A DNA stretch of 64,000 nt from Sclerotinia nivalis (Eukaryota > Ascomycota > Leotiomycetes > Helotiales > Sclerotiniaceae). Location: contig JAPEIS010000006.1 in the NCBI GenBank assembly GCA_029531795.1, forward strand, positions 1,488,001-1,552,000, in the 5' to 3' direction. Positions 1 to 12,563 of the stretch are shown here, piece after piece. Each line of letters begins with the position of its first letter. Position 1 is the first letter of the stretch. Below the pieces are notes generated by a model. The model had not been told where the DNA came from. It saw only the letters and a list, made by a program, of their open reading frames with translations, and made no database searches. The position numbers and the translations under genes are program-made.

Positions 1-3000
1 GTTTTGGTGGGTATCTAGCTGTAATAATCCAGAGAATGTTTTTTGCTTCTGCGATGACTTTTAATAGACCGCCAATCACTTGAGATGAAGAGCTCAGCAA
101 CGAACTATTGAGGGAATCATCAATAATCACATACACAGCTTCCTTATCGGTGTTCTGTGATGAAATATGCGGTGTAGAAGACCGGAAAGAAAGCTTCTGA
201 AGCTTCTGTCCCAGAAGACTTCGGACAGTCCCGCTATCATCGTGAACTAAATATGAAGGGCGAATTGTTGACTTTTCTTGGGACAATGGAATAGCCTTAG
301 ACACAATCATAGATGTCGTCCTACTTGGCCCGTCTTCGTCATGCTTAATAAACTCGCAGCCATTAAATCCTCCCTGCAAGAGTCGAAAATTCCATTGTTC
401 AGTTGACAAAAGAGGAGCGCCCTCTCTACCGTCCGTTCGATCTGAATTCGTCATCAGCTAAACAATCCGGATAAAAAGAGGTTGAATGTGATACTTACTC
501 ATGTACCAGCCTGGAAGCAAGCCAAATATAGCACTGACAAATGGCTCGAGCCGAGTAATCTCGATGAGTATCAGTCTACCACCTATCTTAAGTAATTTCC
601 TCACGTTTGTCATCGACTCATCAATGGATCTGCTAGCGTGAATAGAATTGTATGCTATAATCAAATCGTACGTCCCAGCCTCAAACTTCTGTTCCATAGG
701 GTCTTTGCTGCAGTCGAACGTTTTGAGGCATAGATGATTTTGCCATCTTTGAAGCAAAGCTCTAGCATTTTCGAAAAACCAAGGTGATATATCGGTAAAG
801 TCATATTGTCTGAGAGGAAGATTTCCATCTTGGCTTAATTTTTCGAAGAGAGGTAATGTAGCCGATGCTGTACCTGCGCCAATTTCTAAAACTTTCATAT
901 TTGGGTTTTTGAATGCGAGCTTCTTCACATATGTACCCAGGAAATGGTGGCACTGTCGTGCCCCCGTACCTTCTGCATATATTCGTCGTAGAAGGTCATG
1001 TTCCAGGAGAAGTTGTAGTGGATCTATCCTGCCCGATAGAATTGACTTTAGATTCGTCCCTATACGCATTACAGCCTCTGCATCCACCCCAAGACCTCGT
1101 ACGTCTTGCACGGGAAATTTGGAATGTTTGACACGTGACGAATTAGTTTTGAAGCTTTTTAATTGTACCATCCATTCGTAGTACATGGCATATTTGCTTT
1201 CAACGTCTTTCTCGTCGATTGTATTCAGGCATGCATCAATATAGTACCACGCCTGATCATTCAAGATTTTTAGCCTGTTCTCTGGTGTGAAAACAGAACT
1301 CTGGTGTTTTTCGACTTTCGAATGTAATTCAGGCTGGGAATAGTCCAGGTCCAATCCCCACTCTACGTTGTAACAGAAAGACGGATCAAAACCTATAGAG
1401 CAATATCCTGACCCAGCCGTCCTTCGAAACCCAGCTTCCCTAATTTGCACGCATTTCAATCTCTTTTGTGATGATGTCCTTTGGAAAGCAGAAACATCGG
1501 ATGAGGTAGAGCTTGAGGTTGTCGATTTCAACCTCGTCATAAACGAAAGTCGTTGTCCGGGATTGTTCAAGACATTCGCTGAAATAACGACTTCTCGTAT
1601 ATAAATAGGAACCATTACATCCGAACCAGACGATTGTGTAGACGTCGACAACACCAGGCCTGAGTGAATAAGAGCATCTAACGTAGTAGGGTGAATGACA
1701 TGTGGTTGCATAAATCCTCCAGGCATCGTCTCTGCAACATTTGGTACAGTTATTTTACCGATAGCTTCAGAGTCTCCAAGCATGAAATCTGTAATTGCTG
1801 CAAAACTTGGTCCCCAATAGTTTCCAGTCGACTCGAGTTGTTGGTAGAAGGTCTTTTCGTCGAGTTTGTGATACAAATTATTTTCGAGATCCACCAGACG
1901 TTCTTCCGCAACTCTCGCCGCATGGTCTTGTTCTTGCTTAAAATCACCCAAAGCAGAATCGTCTACGTTTGAAGGAACATCGTGAGCGAGCTCTATCTTA
2001 ATTAATCCTTTGCAATTCTCCGTGGTGACACCAGAATTTGGTGTCGAAGTAACTCGGAATTCTTGCCATTCTTCAATACCATTTTGACCATTGATGGGAC
2101 TATTAAGGCTCAATTGGACTTCAGTACTTTTGATTCGGTCAGGGATTTCGAGGAATTTCGAAAAGATAATATCTTTGATGATGTAGTTGCGAACACTTCT
2201 TTTAGGCTCAATGTCCTGCAGTAACTGACGCTTTGCTTCTATTGCCATAGCTAGATACCCGGCGCCAGGAAAAACAAGTCTACCATCCACGGCATGGTCT
2301 TTTAGCCAAGGTGAACTTTCGATATTGAGAATGTGACGCCATTTTGGTTGGATATTTGGGCTTCCTGGTATTCGAATACCCAGTAAATCATGATAGGGAT
2401 GAATGCGCAAACGATGTTCCTTACATACTTGCGACTCGTACCAATAAGATGCAGAGTGGTCCCAAGGGTATGTGGGCAAATTCACTAAAAGGGAAACCCG
2501 GGATCGACGGGTCAAATTATTTAGTCTGTTAGCACTAGCAATATCCACAGGATACCCACTATCGAAAAGGTATGATATGGCTTCAAGAAAAGTAAGCTGT
2601 GAGTCACAACCCTTCTTTAATGTAGACATATAAGTGTACCGAGCTGAATCCAGTTGCTTGTATGTAAGCGTTTGCGTTATGGAAAAGTTGAGAGCATTAG
2701 ACGGTCCAATTTCTAGAATTATACACGAGGAAGAAATTGCTTCAGAGTCTATTTCCGACTCTACTTGTTCGCATAGACCTTGTAAAGCCTGAGTAAACAA
2801 CACTTTGGATACAAGATTTTCTGTCCAGTAGGCAGCATCAAAGCCTCTATGCTTCCTCTTGCCAGTTACCGAAGAATGGAAGATCGTTGAAGTGCTTGGA
2901 TCTAAACATCGGATATCTTCTATACTTCCTAGGTACCATTCGGCAACTATTTCCATATGATAAGAGTGATAAGCTGTGTCGACTCTGAGCTTTCGCGAGG

Positions 3001-5665
3001 ATATACCAAATCTCTGGAGAATCCCGCTCAATTCGTTGATAGCGCCTTCATCACCCGAGATTGTAGTACTAGAGGGGCTATTGAAGCATGCGATGGACAC
3101 ACGGCCAGATGTTATGCGTTTTACGTAGGCCATTATTTCATATCCGCCCAATCCCACTACTAACATTGCCCCATTTTTACACAGAACTCTTTTGCAGTAA
3201 TTTCCTAGAAGGCCACGGTAATATGATAACTTCAACACCGATTCGTGATCCAAAATGCCTGCAGTATAGGCAGCGGCGAGTTCACCACTAGAATGTCCCA
3301 AGACCCTATCAGGCGTGATGTTGAGGCTGCGTAACAGCTGTACCAAAGCAACTTGAATGGCAGTCGTTGCTGGCTGCGAGATCATACTTTCATCGATTCT
3401 CGTGGTGTTCTCATCTCGACCAAGTTCTTCAAGAAGGCTCCAAGAAGATCCTAAAGACTTTAAGATTGTCTCTGAGGAATTCAAGGAATCACGAAATACT
3501 GTTGAAGAATCAATGAGTTCTCTGGCCATACCATGCCATTGTGTTCCTTGGCCCGTGAAAATATAGAAGACATCCACTTTGTTGGATACGCGTGTTAACT
3601 TGAGTTCTTTTGGTTCTAACTTGGATACGAGTTGCTCAGCTCCGGATGCAACTAGACTGTAATGCCAAGGCATGTTTGAACTTCTCCGTGTTAACGTATG
3701 GGCAATATCTGCTGAAGAATGGTCTGAAATTGCATTTTTGCTTGCCCAATTCCTCAAGCCGTTAGCTACTAACCTCAACGTTCCTTCGGTCTTGGCCACA
3801 AGTGGAAAGATTTGGAAAGTTTGATCCCTGGTAGTGGCTTTTTTTGATTTTCCGTTGACTTTTCCATTCAAAACTCCATTAGTGAGCTTTTTAGACAACC
3901 CATTTCTCCCCAAGACTCTACTTCGATGATCTGAATGGCAGTTGACAGAGACCGTGCCGTTAGTTCCGACATGATCGACCAAAGCGGCTTCAATGATAGC
4001 ATGAGCATTTGCCCCGCCATAGCCAAATGAGTTCTATATCACCAGATTCAGCTTCTTTTCAAAGAAATTAGAAATAAGAGATAAAAAAAGGAGATTTACC
4101 AGGCTTGCACGTCGTGGAAGATTGTTTGGCCAATTCTGTGGTGACTGTGGAATCTTTGAATTATTAGAATGTAGTCGCCCAACTTCCATTTTGATTCATT
4201 TCCATGATCAAGCCAATCTGAATTATTGAATTCATCTCAATGACCCAACACATCTGAAGATATACGTAGTTTTTGATATTTGAAGGATTATGGTTCAATC
4301 AAACTGGGTGAGTCATTCAATTGACTTCAATCATTCAATTGGATTCAATTATTCGGATGGATGGTATCATTCAGACGAACTGGGCCATTAAGATAGGGTT
4401 TTGACAAAAAGCAAAGATTTACCTTGATATTCCACTTAGGGAGATTCAATCCGTCTTTAGGGTTCTCAAACCCTGGCGTTGCAGGAATAACTCCCTTCTC
4501 TAGCATTAAAATAACTTTGATTAATCCTGCTAGCCCGCTCACGCTCTCAAGGTGGCCGATCGTGCCTTTAACAGAACCGACGTAAAGTGGCTCATCATGC
4601 TCTCTGTTCTCGCAGAAAACCCTACCAAGGGCGTTTATTTCGGTAACGTCTCCGGCGATAGTACCAGTTCCATGAGCTTCCACATATCCAGTATAGCAAG
4701 GATTCAATGATATGGCCTTGTAGGCTGATCGTATTAGAGATTCTTGAGCATTTTGGTTCGGAAATGTAATTCCAGCTGTTCTTCCATCTTGTCCGATAGC
4801 AGTATTGCGAATAATTGCTCTTATTGAGTCACCCGCACTCAAAGCATCATCTAGACGCTTGAGGATGATCAACGCTGCACCTTCGCCGCGTCCGTAGCCG
4901 GATCCTCGTTTATCAAAGGGATAGCAAGTGCCATTGTTGTTCAAAAGACTATGGTACCCGATTGGAATCAGTTTATCAACATTTAGACAGACTTCTAACT
5001 CACTGGAGATTATCCATAGGTATCATGGTGTCGGGACTAAGAATAAGATTGGTGCCTCCAACAAAGTTTGTGTTTGTTTCCCCCAAACGTAAGCTCTGGC
5101 ATGCTTGATGTAAAGCGACAAGGCTTCCAGAGCAGCCAGTATCTAAAGATATTGAAGGACCTTTAAGATCAAAGAAATATGATATCCGATTGGACGCAAT
5201 GGCTGTTCCAACTCCGGTCATACCATATTTTGGTAGGGATATTGAGTCATGATACATCATATTCTCATAGTCATGTGTAAATGTCGCAACATATACACCG
5301 GTACGAGAACCTTTAACCGAGTCAATCGAGAGCCCCGCATTTTCCATCGCTTCGTATGTTACTTCGAGAAGAATGCGCTGTTGTGGATCTATAGCTGCAG
5401 CCTCGAGCTCAGAAATGCCGAAAAATCCAGCGTCAAACTCAGCAACATTGGATTTTAAGAAATACCCCCCGCGAGACGAGTGAGCGGAACTTGATCCACG
5501 CGTGGGGTGATGAAACGATCTCCAGTTGTAACGATCTATCGGTACATCAGACCAGGTACTTTGTCCTCTGATGAGAACTTCCCAAAGACTTTCAGCATCG
5601 TGGATACCTCCGGGAAATCGACAAGCGAGGCCAATGACTGCAATAGGAATATTTGACTCTGACAT
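1..5665 (-). CDS. Highly reducing type I polyketide synthase (5' part; runs off left edge)
   Basis: Iterative fungal HR-PKS that would build a reduced, C-methylated polyketide chain. Exons by eye: 5665-5004, 4948-4423, 4153-4100, 4033-499 and 441-1, about 1740 residues visible. The start is the ATG before SESNIPIAVIGLACRFPGG; an in-frame ATG at 5770 would add 35 residues. KS: Cys178 in DTGCSGSLVALH, His313 in EAHGTGT, His353 in KGTIGHLES, ending NSFGYGGANAH. AT: nucleophile in GHSSGE (about residue 662). DH: catalytic His in LKDHAVDGRLVFPGAGYL (about 995) and HPTTLDALIHSG (about 1200). Methyltransferase: VLEIGAGTA (about 1465). ER, KR and ACP are expected beyond position 1 but not seen. The 54-bp third exon completes the KS between a 269-bp and a 66-bp intron. 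Neighbours are a methyltransferase, hydrolases and a Zn2Cys6 regulator, as in a metabolite cluster. The product cannot be predicted. Confidence 0.95.
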
Positions 5666-6376
5666 TGTGTTTGCTTTGAATGGTCGTTCTAGAAAAGGAT
5701 AGGAGGGTCTAGAGTTGAGTGAAACACGTTGAGTCGGAGTGAATCGTCTGTACTTGCAAGCTGGTTTCAACCGACGTTACGAAGCCAAAGTATGTGGGCA
5801 ACAACTTGCTGAATTCTTCTGATTCTTCAGTCTTCGCTACTTTATTGAAAGCCAGAATTATTCAATATTTCCCATGACGGTAGAGTCGCCGATCAAGAAA
5901 AATATTCACGTGCAGAGGTGCGGTACCGTCATTCAGGTGATAACCGATCTACGTAGCATCAGAGTCTCATATGCAGCTTAGGAGTTTCCGAAACTCCTTA
6001 ACCATACACTTAAGTCTGTACCACATATCTTTACTATTCAATCCTTCTGAGTTATCCAATTCGGTCGAATATCAAATCCACTCGAAATACCAGGCTACAG
6101 CCGAAGAAAGATGCCGCTCGATGGCCGAATCCTTCGAATGTGGTTAGCATGAAGGACTATAGAGTACACTTGCAGGTTTCTGTTTCATCTAGCGAGACAT
6201 CGGCGAGTAAGCAGTTAATTGTTATGGCATCGGCACAAAATGTCCAAGCCACGACTGGCTTAATCATGGAGATACTCATTGCCGAATTTTGATTGCGGCC
6301 TCATGGTCAGAGATACAAGTAGACCTTTATCTACTGAGACTAAATGTAAACTTTGAGGTATCTAAGCTATCGAACC
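5666..6376. promoter_or_regulatory. Divergent promoter between PKS and methyltransferase
   Basis: These 711 bp separate the start codons of the PKS (minus) and the methyltransferase (plus), so both promoters must lie here. I see no open frame of interest. No binding site could be assigned; CGG triplets of the Zn2Cys6 type occur but not in a convincing spaced pair. Shared control of the two genes is inferred from the head-to-head arrangement only. Confidence 0.6.
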
Positions 6377-7510
6377 ATGGCTAGGAAAGCGATCAACGGA
6401 TTCATCGATACTGTCGTGGAGGGACCTGCAGAGGGAAGCATCGATAAATACCCATTGCAGAGGGATTTCCAAGCATCCACGCGGTAGGCCCTCCCCATCA
6501 TATCTCCATCATCTATTCGAATAACAAATGCTGACTTTTTGGAATAAAGCTTATATCTTCAACACTATATCTGGAAAAGACAACTTGGACACTTATTGCA
6601 GCCATGCATCCCATTGACGAAAAATATCAAAGTTGCTGATGTAGCTTGTGGTACAGGGTGAGAATTTGAAATTCCTCTTGTCGTTAGAGTTATCTTCTCT
6701 TCATTGTGTTGTGTGGCGTTAATGTTGAGATGCAGGATTTGGCTCATTGACTTGGCAAAAGAGCTGGCTGAGAAGTATCCATCGGCCCAACTTCAAGGAT
6801 TTGATATCTCCACTGCGCAATTTCCTCCAAAAGGATGGTTACCCAAGAATGTGATCTTGGATACATTGGACATATTGAAACCTATACCCGATTCTCTACG
6901 TGAACAATTCGATGTGGTGCACACAGCATATTTGTGCCTAGTTGTTGAGAACGGCGATCCATTCCCAATATTGGACAACCTCTTAGCATTATTGAGTATT
7001 ATGCATCCCGTCAGAACACACCCGAAAAAAATTCTAACCAATGTTAGAGCCCGGTGGGTACCTGCAATGGGATGATGGTGATTTCGGTGGTATATATGCG
7101 CAATCAACAGACCCCGGCGTACCAAAATCAGCCTTGGACGAGTTGAAAAATCAGGCCCAAAGCTTAGTCTCGGGAAAATACAATGATTTTCGGTAAGTCT
7201 GAACGATTACAACGCGGGAAGAAGAAATGCTAATTTCTTTAGCTGGATCACCGAGCTGGACAAAGCATTTCAGAAACGAGACCTAGTCGTGCTGGCCAAC
7301 CAATACGTGCCGATCGACGATGAAATTGCACACCCCTGGACAATGACACATCTTATGGCCTCGGTAGAAATGGGCAGTATCATCGAACGGGAGAGGGGTA
7401 ATGCTGAAGAATGGTGGAATATGCATCGGCGTGCAATTGCCGAGATGTATCATGGCGCAAGTCTAAGGATGAGCATGGTTAGTATTGCGGGAAGAAAGCC
7501 GGAGGCATAA
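6377..7510 (+). CDS. SAM-dependent methyltransferase, fungal UMTA-like family
   Basis: Likely transfers a methyl group from SAM to an O or N of the pathway product. Five exons: 6377-6483, 6550-6657, 6736-6995, 7048-7192 and 7243-7510, giving 295 residues. The pieces join in phase to the family's typical order: an N-terminal LYLQHYIWKRQLGHLL stretch, motif I VADVACGTGIW (residues 64-74), acidic strand GFDIS, WLPKNV, then LLKPGGYLQWDD and a C-terminal helical part with HPWTMTHLMASVEMGS. Length is normal for the family. It is transcribed divergently from the PKS, which supports a tailoring role. The substrate is unknown. Without splicing the frame is broken, so a naive annotation would miss the SAM-binding half. 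Confidence 0.88.
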
Positions 7511-7926
7511 ACTTAGCAAATATTTCGGGAATGTGATCTTCCGGTTAAATATTACCGCTGTAACTTTGTACAGAAGCTGCTACACGAGTTGCATGATCGG
7601 ATAGTTGACAAATGAGAAAATCCTGCAGTTAATGTGGCTAAAATCTATGCCTTCATGCAGGAGAGGCTTGATTATGCCTTATCCTTGCTGTAAGGTGCTT
7701 GACAAACCCCCATGTACATCCTGCAGCTTTCCTAGAAATTTGACCAATCGTGTAACGTCACATATTAGACAACCATTTCAACTCAATGACTGTGCCGCAC
7801 ACTCAAATATGTTTATCTTAACTTCCTTCATGGTCCCAAAACTTAGTCAACCAGGCGGTTTCATCAATTACATTGATTTTTAACAACACTAAGAGATTGC
7901 CCGATAAAACAGATCCGCCTAACAGT
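7511..7926. other. Intergenic, methyltransferase to alpha/beta hydrolase
   Basis: 416 bp between two genes in the same direction, holding the methyltransferase 3' end and the hydrolase promoter. A 92-codon open frame at 7605-7883 has no recognisable content. The frame of the hydrolase stays open upstream to a TTG at 7873, but the first ATG is at 7927. Confidence 0.5.
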
Positions 7927-8709
7927 ATGGGCCCTACAGTTTTGTTCGTACCAGGGTTTTGGGAAGGACCAACCGTGTTTGACGAAGTCATTTCACACCT
8001 TCAATCGACCAATTTCAAGACTCAGGTAGTTGCCCTGCCCAGCACTGGTACCATTTCGCCGGGTAACCCAGATATGAACGATGACATTGCTGCAGTACGC
8101 ACTGTTATCCAGAAATTGGTTGATGCCGAAGAAGATGTCTTGATGGTTCTTCATTCGGGCGGGGGCTTCATAGGATCAAGTGCCATCGAAGGCTTAACAG
8201 CTAAAGTACGCATGGAGAAAGGATTGAAGGGTGGTGTTACAAAATTGGTCCTTTTGACTGCAGCAATCTTCCCGGAAGGCTTCACTCATGGTCCCTTGCC
8301 ATTTCAAGTCACGGAGGTGGGTGGTTATTAAGTAGCCCCGAAGTCATGGACAATACTAAACTACTAAACAAAGTCTAACTGTGTCAAATAATAGGGCGGA
8401 GCCATGTATTGTGCCAACCCCGAGAAGCTTCTTTTTAACGACCTAAGTGAAAAGGATGTCGAGAAGTGGAAGAAAGCTTTGAAGTCGCAACCTGCGTCTG
8501 GCTGGGATGGAACCATTACATATGCTGGCTGGAAAGATGTGCCAAGCGTCTACCTTGTATGCGAGAATGATCAATGCATTCCACAGCCGTTGCAAGAACA
8601 ACTCGCAGGAGTAGCGGGAAGCAAGATCGAGAAGTGCGCTGCTGGACATATGGTTATGTTGAGTATGCCAGAAAAGGTGGCCGAAGTTATCGAAAGTGCT
8701 GCTGCTTAA
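7927..8709 (+). CDS. Small alpha/beta hydrolase (AB_hydrolase_1/6 type)
   Basis: Predicted serine hydrolase of 234 residues from two exons, 7927-8316 and 8395-8709, joined in phase 0. The start MGPTVLFVPGFWEGP gives the usual first beta strand and oxyanion loop. Candidate triad: Ser77 in VLHSGGGFIG, Asp189 in VYLVCENDQCIP, His215 in AAGHMVMLSMPEKV. The nucleophile elbow reads H-S-G-G-G rather than the common G-H-S-x-G, which is seen in a fungal esterase-like subfamily. No signal peptide, so cytosolic. Its position next to the methyltransferase and PKS suggests release or hydrolysis of an intermediate, but this is inference. Confidence 0.88.
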
Positions 8710-9211
8710 GTGATTCCGATAGCAGCAGAAACAAGGGTATTTGTGTAACTCTGTGTCTCTTTGTGGCATTGAGATCCAAGTGAGCAGATAATCGATAACA
8801 AATTCAAGAATGAATATGAACTCAAGCACGTGTTTGATGTCGGTTATACTTTCACCAGCTACTACCTACGGACACAGTCTTTATGTCCCAATCTATCCCA
8901 AATGTCCCCGATCAAGTGAATGTCCCATGTTATTTCAACGCCCCAAGCTGTCCCAATGCCCCAAGCTATTTCAACAATTCAAAAGTCATTCCTACTCTTA
9001 TGATTTTGAGGTGGGGCTATATGTCCGTAATATAGGCGAATTAGATAAAACTAATCTCAGTTCAATGAAAAATGCTGAAATTCGCTAGCCTGAGCAGATC
9101 TCCCAGGCCACAAGTCAATACCCTAAACATCGACAAAGGCAAAAAAGGAGTCCATAAATTAACCTAGCACGACATGTTTAAATGTTGGACAAGAAATGAA
9201 CATTTCAGAGC
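8710..9211. other. Convergent intergenic region with degenerate C-rich repeats
   Basis: 502 bp between the 3' ends of the hydrolase and the rhodopsin-fold gene. From about 8883 to 8980 there are several imperfect copies of ATGTCCCAATC/GCCCCAAGCT-like units, flanked by ATTTCAAC. No gene is visible. Confidence 0.4.
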
Positions 9212-10448
9212 CTAGACTTTGTGAGACCAAGTACTATTGATGTTTGTTTGTACGTGAATGTTGTCCATTGGAATATCCCTTCCTTTCGCTGTGCTGTCGT
9301 TGCTCGCGGTAGCATAAGTCTTGAGAGACATCAACTCCTTCTGATTATAGATCAACTGATGATCGTCTTCATTCTCGGAAGCTGACGCGAGGGCGACTCG
9401 ACTGCCATTCTTGTTGAACTTGCTTCTGAATGTACTATTACCACCACTCGGCCTGCTCGCGCCAGAGCTACCAATATCCTCTTCATGGCCGAAGATCCTT
9501 GTTATGATCGGTTTGTAACTGGGAAGACAAGTGGAGACTATTCCGAGGCAAGGTTCAGCTGTTGACCAGATTGCCACGATTCCGAGAGTGACTAGACATT
9601 TGAGTTAGTACTTGCTTCAACTTCCAAGTGTGAATCATCAGTATACTCACAAGTTGGATCCGGTACGTCTTTAGATTGAGCAACGGCAACGAGTCGAATT
9701 AGACTGAAGACGCAAGTACTTTGAAGTGTCAATAAGAGCAACCGCAACGCACATTTTTGAATCAACTTACAGTGAACCAAGGCAGAAGATGGCAATTAAC
9801 GATACTTTTTGAAGTATTGATAATTGCAAGTTCCAGATCGCAGGAAGAGGAAGGATTAACAGCGCAAAATCAACAAGTACATCGAAAGACGACCCGATGG
9901 TAAAAAAAAGCCAAGAGTTAATACACTGGCCTCCTTCGATTGTTTTATCCCATTGATAGGCCACGGGTAGACATTGGAAAGTACAAACAAGGACAACCAT
10001 TATTGCCCAAGCTATAGTGAAACTGCCGAAGCCATAGGCGAGAAGACGGAAATATCTCATGGTTCCAAAAATGCGAACGTAAAGAAGAAGAACGGATATT
10101 TTGATCAGTGCCATTGAGCATGCCCAGATGAGCTCCGAAGCCAGGTAGACCTGTTATACTTTAGGACAATTTCCTTCATCCGGTCAAGTATATCTATGAA
10201 CGTACCTGAATAAATGGAACAATATTTTCACGGGGCACGGCCTGAGCATGCTGTCCAAGTCCGTAGTGGACAGCAATGATAGTACAAATTGCCATTCCCC
10301 ATCCGAAAGGCAAAGCCGCCAGAATGAGCCAGTCGTCTGCGGCGAACGATTTGATAAGCCCGCGTGACACAAATCTAAGAAAAACAGCTATGGTTGCTGC
10401 AATAGCGACAACTAAATTGGCCACTACGATATGCGATTGAGATACCAT
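9212..10448 (-). CDS. Seven-helix integral membrane protein, fungal rhodopsin-fold (PTH11-like) family
   Basis: Membrane protein of 356 residues from four exons: 10448-10206, 10150-9771, 9718-9651 and 9591-9212. Joined pieces show seven hydrophobic helices with family landmarks: FAADDWLILAA after helix 1, the GLGQH-like loop, VYLASELIWACSMALIKISV, CQPVAYQWD-like LPVAYQWDKTIEGGQC, DFALLILPLPAIWNLQ, and IWSTAEPCLGIVSTCLPSYKP near helix 7. The C-terminal 85 residues are polar and probably cytosolic. The family is large in filamentous fungi and often sits in metabolite clusters or acts as a putative receptor; the ligand is unknown. The start was put at MVSQSHIV just before helix 1; the frame is open further upstream but without supporting features. 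Confidence 0.86.
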
Positions 10449-11319
10449 GACTTTGTCGTTGATAGTATAGGCCAATGTAAGCGGTAAAGACTGAAAGGAA
10501 GATCTTGTAAGATCCCAGACTTCAGTGATGTGAATAATGTATAGCTTTTTTAAAACCGCCTCGGCAACCTTCTTTTGTCTGTCAACCAGCGCCATGCATA
10601 TAGGTATCGATATGCTCATGCGCCAAATTCTGCACATCAGAGTTAACAAAATGCAGGGGCGCGGGGTATGTGTGACATGGTTATGCTCGAGGAATGAGTC
10701 TTCCGGGTGGTGTAGCCATCTATTCGACGATGTCAAATCAATTAATGCTGGATTTCAGCGGTATATTACGAACAGGCCTTCAATGCAGAAAGCCATAATC
10801 AGATCTATACCACTGGACTTAAGATGCATCTGATGCGATTACACGAACCATGTTTGATATGCTTAGCGCGCACTCTAATTGTTGAGTGAAGAGCCGGAGG
10901 CGAACTAGTGCAGGGGAACTTAATTACCCGAATAATCAGATCAAGTACGGCACGGTAACAAGGGTCCGCTTTGTTCATGACCCGTCCGGATACTTTACCG
11001 AAGGTTGCCACCCCAGTTGGCACACCCCCTCCTCTTGACCCTTGAAGCTGCAGCTATAATATTGAATGCCAAGTATACCACAGGGAAGTATCTGTGCAAT
11101 TTGTGATGTCTATGCAACAATGGCGACACCTCTACCTTCTACAATCATGATTTTACTGGGGAGTTCTGAAGCATCCTGGCACCTTGCATAAATCTTTTAG
11201 TGGTTGGATAGATTGATATTTAATTCGAACCAATTTCCGGATATATCGATATTATGATACGCCCGATAACAAGGTTAAAATTATGTCCGGTGCCAAAGCT
11301 AAAAAGGGACGCGATATCA
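10449..11319. promoter_or_regulatory. Intergenic region upstream of the rhodopsin-fold gene
   Basis: 871 bp containing the promoter of the rhodopsin-fold gene and the 3' flank of the secreted hydrolase, both on the minus strand. Only short, featureless open frames occur. No repeat or binding site could be named. Confidence 0.4.
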
Positions 11320-12563
11320 TCAAAACCCGTTTCTATCAAGGAAGTCATTAATTTGATCAAACTGAGCACGAGCGTTGTAATGTGCGTTAATGAGATGGCC
11401 GGAGTCCGGCACAACAAAACTTTCCGACTTGGAATCTGCCGCTGGGTACAGGACTGGTATGGTCGCTGCGGCTAGATCGACGGGATGATCGCACCTTCCT
11501 TGGCAGAATGGAAAGTCGTACTTTCCAATGACTATATCAACCGGCCCTTTGAATTTTGGGGCGGTTGAGTAGATAGCAGGCAGCGTAAATTGTTGGCCAA
11601 TAGTATATGTCTGCTTTTGGGCTACTTGATGCTTGAATGCTATAATTATTGGTTAGCAGTGATTCTAAAAAAAAAACTCGAGTAACACTTACTGCTCTCT
11701 GGAAAGTAAGGTGCCCGAAAGAATGGAAGCTGTATGGAAATGGCGGTATCGTGGACTACATAGCCATATGGCAAGTTGCCCCATAACGTTGAATTATTTA
11801 TGGCTGCGACAGCAGGATTGTTGGCAGCGATAGCATAGCTCAAAGATGCCACATCATTAACAAAACCCGTCAATACTGTGCCATTGACATCGTTAGGGTA
11901 TTTCGCATTTTGGGCTAACTGAACAATCGAGCCGTATGAATGACCGACCCCAATTACATTATCGAAACTCTTGTTGAAGTAGCCTTGTCGAATCAATAAT
12001 GTGAGACCATGTTGTATCTCGACATCTACTGACGCCTGAACGATCTGGAGTGGATCAGGATGGTCAGAACCCCCAACACCTAAACGATTATAGCTAAGAG
12101 TGGCATATCCAGCAGCAGCAGCAGCATCCACGTAGCTATAACCTGGTAATATGTCCCAATAGCTCTTGTCCAGGCCAATACCATGAGTCAAAATCTGTAT
12201 CGTCATTACAGAGGAATTCGTCTTTTCGGAGGAAGGCACACAATATGTCGCGTCCACCTGAAATGTTGAATTGATATGGGTGGTCCCTCCATAAGTCGTA
12301 TTAATAATGTTCGAATCGCTTTGGAGCAATTCCTGGAAGATTTGTGTTATCTCTGTTTGACTAGCAAGTTCAGGCAGTAGAAGCTTTGTCGATGTCGCTA
12401 TGACGGGGACAGGGACCTTTCCAGAAAAACACAGTGCATTGCCACCTTGTGAATGCTCTACAGTAGAGTTTTTCCATTCAGAAACCAGGAGGTTGGCATT
12501 CGAAGAACAATGTGATGGTAGAACCATAAGAGTCGCTGCGACTGCGAACCTGAGAAAAAACAT
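11320..12563 (-). CDS. Secreted alpha/beta hydrolase (lipase/esterase-like)
   Basis: Predicted extracellular serine hydrolase of 396 residues. Exons 12563-11693 and 11639-11320 are separated by a 53-bp intron. The ATG at 12563 gives a signal peptide (MFFLRFAVAATLMVLPSHCS). Catalytic candidates: Ser209 in VGVGHSYGSIVQ, Asp332 in VIGKYDFPFC, His372 in PDSGHLINAHYNA. There are many N-glycosylation sequons in the first 120 residues (NST, NTT, NSS). The fold resembles the fungal AB hydrolase-1 group in which a Cys pair lies near the Asp loop (DFPFCQGRCD). It may act on an exported product or on external lipids; membership of the cluster is inferred from position only. Confidence 0.85.
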
